A stretch of 6,573 nt of DNA, from contig JAHDGT010000264.1 in NCBI GenBank assembly GCA_020631675.1, forward strand, positions 1 to 6,573, in the 5' to 3' direction. The position numbers and the translations under genes were made by a program. This stretch comes from Bacteroidota bacterium. GTDB taxonomy: Bacteria > Bacteroidota > Bacteroidia > Chitinophagales > UBA2359. Below are positions 1 through 6,300 of the stretch, piece after piece (positions within the stretch are counted from its first letter, which is position 1; each line of letters opens with the position of its first letter). A model generated the notes under the pieces. The model saw only the letters and a list, made by a program, of their open reading frames with translations. It was not told where the DNA came from and did no database searches.

Positions 1-150
1 TAGCCCATTTAGCGGATAGCCCGACCCGCCATGGAAAGGGGCTGGTATTTCAGGGCGTGATTTATCTGGTCAGCCGTTGCATGCAACGGCGCTACATTTG
101 CCGTAAATGGGATATTGGGTTTGTACTGATTCCCCTTTACATGGCGGGGG
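1..150. repeat. Inverted-repeat-rich intergenic element upstream of the regulator
   Basis: No open frame of useful length lies here. The segment carries a 17-bp inverted repeat: CCCGCCATGGAAAGGGG at 25-41 pairs with CCCCTTTACATGGCGGG at 132-148, 16 of 17 positions complementary, the one mismatch being G34 against A139. A second pair, CCCATTTA at 4-11 and TAAATGGG at 104-111, is perfect over 8 bp but crosses the first, so the two cannot form as one simple nested stem. An 18-bp palindrome sits between the arms. Such nested symmetry fits a small non-autonomous mobile element (MITE-like), a REP-like intergenic repeat, or the 3' end of an upstream transcript. I see no target-site duplication and cannot tell these apart from one copy. 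Confidence 0.45.
73..90. repeat. Perfect 18-bp palindrome
   Basis: GCCGTTGCATGCAACGGC is identical to its own reverse complement. The flanks (TGGTCA on the left, GCTACA on the right) keep partial symmetry, as if longer arms had decayed. The core GTTGCATGCAAC resembles, from memory, palindromic intergenic repeats scattered through Bacteroidota and cyanobacterial genomes. It could also be a dimeric repressor site, though it lies about 170 bp upstream of the regulator start, which is far for simple repression. Confidence 0.5.
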
Positions 151-176
151 GCGTCCAAATAGAAAATGCGTAACTG

Positions 177-213
177 TTTAGGTCAGGCAATGCAATGAAA
201 AGCATTATATTTA
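177..213 (+). promoter_or_regulatory. Possible promoter of the regulator gene (weak)
   Basis: TATATTTA at 206-213 matches the Bacteroidota -7 motif TAnnTTTG at all but its last base. TTTA at 177-180 is a weak -33 TTTG candidate, but its 25-bp distance is longer than usual. It would give a 5' leader of roughly 40-45 nt before the ATG at 263. The sequence is AT-rich here in contrast to the GC-rich repeat before it. A small inverted repeat (AATGC at 189-193, GCATT at 202-206) overlaps it. Confidence 0.25.
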
Positions 214-262
214 AATCATAAGGAAACCAAATCCAGTCAAGTCACCCCCCGATCTGATTCAT

Positions 263-3115
263 ATGTCCAAGCATACCGAAATTCTTGAACAACTGCGAAC
301 GGCAGCGGCCGGTGGTATGCAACGTGCGGAACTATTATTAGAATTTTTAAAACTCAGAAATTATTCCTCATTAGCAGACAGCCTTCAATTCGCGGAGGAG
401 GCGATCGTGCTATTTCAAGAAGCTAAAAAATACAAGGGGCTTTGTAGGTGCTATTTAGAGCGGGGTATGATCGCAATGGTCGCCTCGGATCATGAAAACG
501 CGCTTCACTTTTTTGAGCGCTCTTTGACACTGAGTAATACAATCAAAGATCCCGAAGCACGTACAACCGCCAATACTCATCTGGCTTATTATTATGGCGT
601 ACAGCGGGACAATAAAAATGCATTAGTCCATTTACTGGATGCGCAGCAGTTGGCGGAGGAACACCAGCTCAAAAAGCATTTGCCCACTATTTATCACAAT
701 ATTGCCCATGCCTATTTCTTTATGGACAATAGAGCAAAAGCCATTCAATACAGCGAACGCTCAATAGAAGTATATAAGGCAGAAGGCAATAAGGTAGGAG
801 TGGCATCTAACTATCAAGCCTTGAGCAATATTGTGCAGGATGCGGAAAGCAAAATTCAATATGCCCATAAAGCCCTGGACGCTTTAGGAGGAAGGGGCAT
901 TGATCACCGTATGGAAGGGCATATCTTGTGGAACCTTAGTGAGCAGTACGCGGTGATTAAAAAAAATGAGGCGGCGGTTAAATACGGACGGCAAGCGGTG
1001 AAAGCAGCAGAGCAGTCTAAGTATTTGCAATTGATGATAAAGGCAAGCTATGGTTTGGCACTGGTTTTACTGCTAAAGATGAAAGAGCAGTCGGAGGCTG
1101 ACCCAGACTCAGCAGCTACGATCGCTTTGAATAAGTTGTTATTGGAAGAAACAGAAGCCCTATCTGAAAAAATAACGACTTGGGTAGATGAACTGCAAGT
1201 CAACCACATGTATTTCAATAGCCTGATCGTAAAAGCGAGGATCGCCACCTTTAAAAAAGAGCATCAAGCAGCGATCACACACTTGAACGAACTGAAAAAG
1301 CGAGTGGATGATTCTTTTACCAAATCACAGCTGCGTGCCATAGAAGAGTTGTTCTACGAGAACCACAAAGCACTGAACGATTTTAAAACAGCCCTTCAAT
1401 ATTACGAGGCTTGGAGCGAACTGAATAGAGAGATAGAAGAAGAGATCCGCAAGGGGAAAGTCAATGCCTTACAAACCCAATTCGAGACCAAGGAAAAAGA
1501 AGCCGAGCTAGAACGCCTACAAGAAATGGAGGCCCTGAAAACACGCTTCTTCTCGCAGATCACCCATGAGCTGCGCACGCCCATTACGCTGATCAAAGGT
1601 CCGGCGCAACAGATACAAGGATCCACTGATCCCGAGAAGATCCGCCACTCGGCCCGCATCATAGAGCGCAATGCCGACCGCCTATTACTGCTGGTGAACC
1701 AGCTACTGGATCTAAGCAAATTGGAGGCGGGCAAGATGGTGCTGAACAATAGCAAAGGCTCTTTGCCTCCCTTTATAGGCACGATCGTGGAGGCTTTTCA
1801 GACCCTTGCCAAGCAGCAGCAGATACAGCTCGGCTTCATCAGTGATGTGGAGGAGTTGTTCGTGCGGATAGACATAGACAAGATCGAAAAGGTACTTTAC
1901 AATCTATTGTCGAATGCCTTTAAGTTCACACCCGCGCAAGGGCGCATTCTCTGCGAGCTGGAATGCTTGGACTTGGAAGGCAGGGCGGACGATCAGCAGC
2001 GCATGAACATCCGCATACGGGTATCCGATACGGGCAAGGGTATAGCGGAGGCGGAGCTGCCCCACATCTTCGATCGTTTCTACCAAGCGGATAATAGCCA
2101 TACCCGCGAGGCCGAAGGCACGGGTATCGGTCTCTCCTTGGTCAAAGAGATCATTGAACTGATGGAGGGAGAAATAAGCGTTGCATCCACCTTAGGAGCG
2201 GGCACTACTTTCACCATAGAACTACCCGTGATCGTGGAGGCGGAGGAGGATGCGAGTACTGTAGCGGCAGTCGACTTTGCCAAGGCGACTCATACCTCCC
2301 ATGCTCTAGAAGCGGAATTGAAAATGGAACGTGCTAGCGGTCAAGCGAGTCTCTCCAAAGACGTACCCGTGCTATTGGTGATCGAGGACAATGAAGACAT
2401 CCATCAATTGATCCATTCGGTTTTTGAAGAGCAGTACATCATTCTGCAGGCCTTTGATGGGGAGCAAGGCATCGAGCTGGCCAAAGAGCGCATCCCCGAT
2501 ATCATCATTAGTGATGTGATGATGCCTAAGAAAGACGGCTATGAAGTTTGCCGGACGCTGAAAAGCGAACTGAGCACCAGCCACATCCCGATCGTGCTGC
2601 TGACGGCGAAATCTGCCTTGCCAAGCAGACTGGCCGGGTTGGAACGGGGCGCCGACGCTTACCTCACCAAACCCTTTAATGTGGAAGAGCTGCGATTGCA
2701 GATCCGCAATTTACTGGCCACCCGCAACAAGCAGCAGCAAAAGTTCAGTGAGCTGTTCTTAGGCAGTACCGAAGTAGAGCTACCCCAAGCAGAAAGTCAG
2801 GAGCAAGCATTTTTACAACAGGTCATCGAAATTATTAATGCCCATATAGACGATTTTGATTTCAGTGTGCAAAGAATAAGTGAGCAGCTCTATTTGAGCC
2901 ACTCTCAATTTTACCGAAAAATACAAGCCCTCACCAATGCCAGCCCTTCGCAATTCCTGCGCAATGTCCGATTGGCCAAGGGCAAGACCCTATTAGAAGC
3001 CAAGCAGGGCAATGTGTCAGAAGTAGCCTATCGCGTGGGCTTGAACCCGGGTTATTTCACCAAGTGTTTCACCAAGCAATATGGCTATACGCCGAGTAGT
3101 ATTTTAAGTAATTAA
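263..3115 (+). CDS. Cytosolic TPR hybrid two-component regulator (histidine kinase / receiver / AraC HTH)
   Basis: One-protein phosphorelay: signal input, autophosphorylation on His, transfer to Asp and DNA binding in 950 residues. Residues 20-395 are TPR-like helical repeats (clear units near 64-92, 103-133, 141-175, 219-253, 358-390). A charged coiled coil (395-430) leads into the H-box HELRTP with phospho-acceptor His435. The ATPase domain has the N-box NLLSNA (Asn551), DTGKGI (589-594), IFDRFYQ (602-608) and GTGIGL (619-624). A linker (655-700) joins the receiver: acidic pair Glu708/Asp709, phospho-acceptor Asp751, Thr781, Lys803. The AraC-type domain spans about 855-949 with two helix-turn-helix units (868-887, 917-945). 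There is no signal peptide or membrane segment, unlike classic Bacteroides HTCS proteins with periplasmic propeller sensors, so input should be cytosolic. The ATG at 263 is the only sensible start: an in-frame stop lies at 212-214, no other ATG intervenes, and no Shine-Dalgarno is seen. Domain calls are secure; the signal and target genes are unknown. Confidence 0.95.
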   Translation: MSKHTEILEQLRTAAAGGMQRAELLLEFLKLRNYSSLADSLQFAEEAIVLFQEAKKYKGLCRCYLERGMIAMVASDHENALHFFERSLTLSNTIKDPEARTTANTHLAYYYGVQRDNKNALVHLLDAQQLAEEHQLKKHLPTIYHNIAHAYFFMDNRAKAIQYSERSIEVYKAEGNKVGVASNYQALSNIVQDAESKIQYAHKALDALGGRGIDHRMEGHILWNLSEQYAVIKKNEAAVKYGRQAVKAAEQSKYLQLMIKASYGLALVLLLKMKEQSEADPDSAATIALNKLLLEETEALSEKITTWVDELQVNHMYFNSLIVKARIATFKKEHQAAITHLNELKKRVDDSFTKSQLRAIEELFYENHKALNDFKTALQYYEAWSELNREIEEEIRKGKVNALQTQFETKEKEAELERLQEMEALKTRFFSQITHELRTPITLIKGPAQQIQGSTDPEKIRHSARIIERNADRLLLLVNQLLDLSKLEAGKMVLNNSKGSLPPFIGTIVEAFQTLAKQQQIQLGFISDVEELFVRIDIDKIEKVLYNLLSNAFKFTPAQGRILCELECLDLEGRADDQQRMNIRIRVSDTGKGIAEAELPHIFDRFYQADNSHTREAEGTGIGLSLVKEIIELMEGEISVASTLGAGTTFTIELPVIVEAEEDASTVAAVDFAKATHTSHALEAELKMERASGQASLSKDVPVLLVIEDNEDIHQLIHSVFEEQYIILQAFDGEQGIELAKERIPDIIISDVMMPKKDGYEVCRTLKSELSTSHIPIVLLTAKSALPSRLAGLERGADAYLTKPFNVEELRLQIRNLLATRNKQQQKFSELFLGSTEVELPQAESQEQAFLQQVIEIINAHIDDFDFSVQRISEQLYLSHSQFYRKIQALTNASPSQFLRNVRLAKGKTLLEAKQGNVSEVAYRVGLNPGYFTKCFTKQYGYTPSSILSN

Positions 3116-3137
3116 GGCAATTTTCTGCCCATACGCG

Positions 3138-3169
3138 ATATATGTACGCATGTATGCAATATATGTCCG
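3138..3169 (+). promoter_or_regulatory. 21-bp-spaced direct repeat, candidate operator for the upstream regulator
   Basis: ATATATGTACG (3138-3148) and ATATATGTCCG (3159-3169) match at 10 of 11 positions and start 21 bp apart, two helical turns, so both face the same side of DNA. Between them lies a dyad, GCATGTATGC (3148-3157). Direct repeats about two turns apart are the usual target of dimeric AraC-family proteins, and the preceding gene ends in an AraC domain. The position just upstream of a possible promoter fits an activator. The assignment to this regulator is inferred from adjacency. Confidence 0.4.
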
Positions 3170-3199
3170 TGTTCAGGGGCGTGCTATGCGTGAACTTTG
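3170..3199 (+). promoter_or_regulatory. Possible promoter of the secreted-protein gene (weak)
   Basis: GAACTTTG at 3192-3199 matches TAnnTTTG except for its first base. The -33 region near 3170-3174 (TGTTC) is poor, as expected for an activator-dependent promoter. Transcription would start near 3206 and leave a leader of about 68 nt. The downstream copy of the direct repeat (3159-3169) would then sit at about -47 to -37, touching RNA polymerase. Confidence 0.25.
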
Positions 3200-3210
3200 T
3201 AAGGAACAAA

Positions 3211-3239
3211 TTGAGCAGCACTTGAAAGCTGGCTCAAGT
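3211..3239 (+). promoter_or_regulatory. Leader hairpin with a competing alternative stem
   Basis: TTGAGCAGC (3211-3219) pairs with GCTGGCTCAA (3228-3237), nine pairs with one bulged G at 3231 and an 8-nt loop. A shorter stem, ACTTGA (3220-3225) with TCAAGT (3234-3239), uses the same 3' arm and excludes the first. No U-tract follows (GTATTCCTTAACC), so it is a poor intrinsic terminator for the regulator gene. It may be a leader structure of the secreted-protein mRNA, or chance. Confidence 0.25.
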
Positions 3240-3250
3240 ATTCCTTAACC

Positions 3251-3266
3251 ACGCCTATACGCCTAT
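3251..3266 (+). repeat. Tandem 8-bp duplication before the start codon
   Basis: ACGCCTAT occurs twice in perfect tandem, ending 7 bp before the ATG at 3274. It lies where a ribosome-binding site would be, but no purine-rich Shine-Dalgarno is present. It may be a slippage product; change in copy number would alter leader length without touching the reading frame. Confidence 0.5.
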
Positions 3267-3273
3267 CATTGCC

Positions 3274-3387
3274 ATGAAGACACATCAACACGACTTTCTG
3301 GGCAAGAATACAAAGCAGTACCGAGTATTCCTATTGATCGCCATGATCTTCGGACTGTCTTTGCCCAACACATTTTCAATATCCGCA
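3274..3387 (+). other. Signal peptide of the secreted protein
   Basis: Residues 1-38. A long polar, basic n-region (Lys2, Lys11, Lys14, Arg17) is followed by about 13 hydrophobic residues and the polar stretch PNTFSISA before Gln39. Cleavage after Ala38 gives a mature N-terminal Gln, common in Bacteroidota. No Cys lies near the cleavage site, so it is not a lipoprotein. Confidence 0.8.
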
Positions 3388-6300
3388 CAAAACGGGAATG
3401 ATGTCATCGAAATCGAGTTTCCGCAGCCGGGTAAAAAGAAACTAGCTGACGGTACTTGGATCTGTGAAGTGAAATTCTTCGCAGCCCCTGACCACAGCTT
3501 TGCCGATGCCGAACATTTAGCACAGCTTAAAGGCTGGCAGATCGCCACATCTGAAGAGATATTGGCCGCTATGGAGCATCTCGATTTTCAACCGAATAAG
3601 GTAGCCTGGGTGGCCGAGGGCAGCTTGGCCGCACCATCACCCAAAGCGGCGGGAAAGCTCAAAAAAGGTGTCAACCCCCATGCGACGGAATGGCGAATGC
3701 CCGAATTTGACCCTTACCATAAAGCCGAAGCACAGTACCCCCTAGCTGGCATTAATGAAGGCTTCTTCTATACAGAATGTCACCCTAAAACCGAAGTGAA
3801 TAAGCAATCTGGCTTTAAAAAAGCGGGATCCCTGATCTTTTCACCACAAACGTGGAAAGAGCATGATCGTTATTCGAATATGGTGGGCGTGAAATCTCAC
3901 TTATACGGAAGAGGTTATGAGAAGTGCTTCGATTACGATCGCTTCAATGTAATGATAGATGGTTGGGTCCATGACGAAAAGCCACTACTAGAAGCAGCAG
4001 CAAGAAAATTGTTACAAGCAGAAGGCAAGCCCAATGCTGCTGTAGATATAGGTGTGCTTTCTTTAGAGTTAAAGATCGATGCCGTTAGAAGGTGGGAATT
4101 TATCCCCTATATGATCGCTGAACTCTATGAGGCATTAGAAACCACCAGTCCCAATGCCGCACAAGCCGCTTACCAAGCGCGATTTAATAAATGCACGACC
4201 TGCAAGGGCTGGCTGTACTCCATGAAAGTATGGGAAGAATGGAAAACACACACCAATCACCCTGGAGCGATCACAGGGCAAGGCGGTGTAGGTAAACCAA
4301 CGTCTTACCCCTATCCTACGCTTAGTGTATGGAAAGACATTATGCGCGATCGCGCCACCACCAAAGGCTTCAGCGCACCAGAGGAAATGGCACGTCAGTT
4401 CGCGGCTAATGAAAAAGGCAGTAAGACCACAGCCATGATCTATGCGCCGCTTTATGCTACTATGCTACCCGATTTTGAAGACAAAGCCAATTTAAAAGCG
4501 ATCGCCGAGCCACATAAATCTATCTTGCAGCAGGCAGTAGGAGCCACTACTATATTAGGCGGCTCTATGGCCACGGGCCAGTTCGTAAAGCACGAAGCGC
4601 TCAAGATCGCCATTTTCAATGCCAAGACGAAGGAAGCACTCAAAGCAGATGATATCAGTGAGTTAAGAAGGCAAATGGGCGTACAAGAAAAAGCGCAAGA
4701 TGCCATTGAGGAGAGTAGCGAGAAGGTCGCGAAAAAAATTGGGAAAGAAGCCACCGAAGAACTGAGTGAGGAGGTCGTAGAGAAAGCCAGTAAGGAAGGC
4801 GCGAAGAAATTGTCGAAAAAGATCCAGTCTAAGATCACTAAGAAATTCGCCCAAAGCTTAACCAAGCAACTGAGTAAAAAAGTAGGAAAGAAGATAGCCA
4901 CACAAGCAGGAACAGAGGTCGCTAAACATTTATTCGTCAATATCGGACCTAAGATTGGAACAGCTCTGGCCGTAGTGGGCGTAGTAGCTACCGCAGGACA
5001 GATATTAGGAGAAGAATTGGCCGACATCATCGGTACAGAGATCTACCACAATCAAGTAAGAGACGCGATCGAATGGCGTCCGGATAATGTGAGTGCTTTC
5101 TTGAATGCAGGTAGCTCGGAAGATGATACCAACGGCAGAAAGATCGTGGCCTTCAACCAGCTGATCTATTATGCGGTGACCGTGCCCGCTGCCCGTGGTG
5201 TACTGACTTTAGAATACCCGGAAATACCTACTCTTTTAGGCAAGAAAAAGGATGCCTACGGCATTCAGCATACTGATGTGAAGTTCTTCAAGGCGCCACT
5301 CCAAACTTTAGAACATGCGCAAAAGATGGCCGCCTCCAGAAATATGCGACTGGCCACAGCGGAAGAGTTGGCAGAGGCATGGTTCCACCTTTTACTGGAA
5401 GGCGAAGCCGGTATGATCGCCGATGGCAGTGTCGCATGGCCGCGACATAATATTAAAGAGACCCCGGTTAATTTCGACTTGACCACTATTCCCGTGGGCT
5501 TGAACTTTGATATGGAAGATTCGAGCCAAGGCTTTTACTATGTGGATATAGAACCCGTTCCCGGTCAGACCCTCACTCCTGTTGAACCTATTGACAATAC
5601 GCCAGTGGTTGAAGAAGAGATCAAACAGATCAAGAATGTCTGGCTCAAAAGCTTCGTTCAGGTGAATGCTGAAAATGAGGTATTGCTCAATGCGCCCGTA
5701 CATGGCTTAGGAGATGATTGGAAGATCGTGAAGCATGAAGACAACTCTAGCGTACAGAAAGGCTATGTCAGATTGTACAACAAAAAAGCCAGAAAGTACT
5801 TGATGTATGATGCTAATTCGCCCAATAATCTAAAGATAGGTGTTCCGGTAAATGACCCTTTCTTTCTAATGCTTGGCAACTACGGTTTTTGGGAGTTGGT
5901 GAAATACAATACCGAGGATCCAGAAAGCAACACCTATTACATTAAGGCGAACAAGTATTACCTCCATACAGAAGGGGGGCAACTACAAGCAGGAGAAATA
6001 CAAGCCGGCTGGCAAAGTCCGCTTTGGGAGCTGCTGGCACCCGTAGAAATAGCCGCCCCTGAACCACCCGAGCCACCAAAACCAGAAGAGCCAGCAGGCC
6101 CATTTATCATTCACGGAGAAACCATTGACCCATATGCAGGAAACACACCACCACCGCCACCACCTGCCGAGCCTAAGAAAAAGCCTAAAGTAGAGATCAA
6201 TACCATCAAGACTTTATCAGACGGGCAACCCGTACAAGAGGCACTATTGGAAACGGCTTTTAAGCGAGAGAACGCGACCAACGCCTATCATTCAGGCGGC

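Noticed and set aside
1402..1782. 126-residue open frame on the minus strand
   Set aside because: It is antisense to the coiled coil and H-box of the regulator, which is securely coding. The Ser/Arg-rich translation looks like a shadow.
3116..3129. GGCA / TGCC hairpin right after the regulator stop as a terminator
   Set aside because: The stem has only four pairs and no following T-run.
4192..4209. CTTCKG as a heme c or redox site
   Set aside because: Heme attachment needs CxxCH and the next residue is Lys. No thioredoxin-like context surrounds it. A disulfide or metal site remains possible but unsupported.
4276..4302. Walker A-like GQGGVGKPT in the secreted protein (residues 335-343)
   Set aside because: The residue after GK is Pro instead of Ser/Thr, there is no Walker B partner, and the protein is exported, where ATP use is unlikely.
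4452..5030. 192-residue open frame on the minus strand
   Set aside because: It lies wholly inside the secreted-protein gene, opposite its Lys/Ala-rich helix region, whose codons leave the antisense frame free of stops. Its translation is Ser/Phe/Ala-rich without any recognisable motif.
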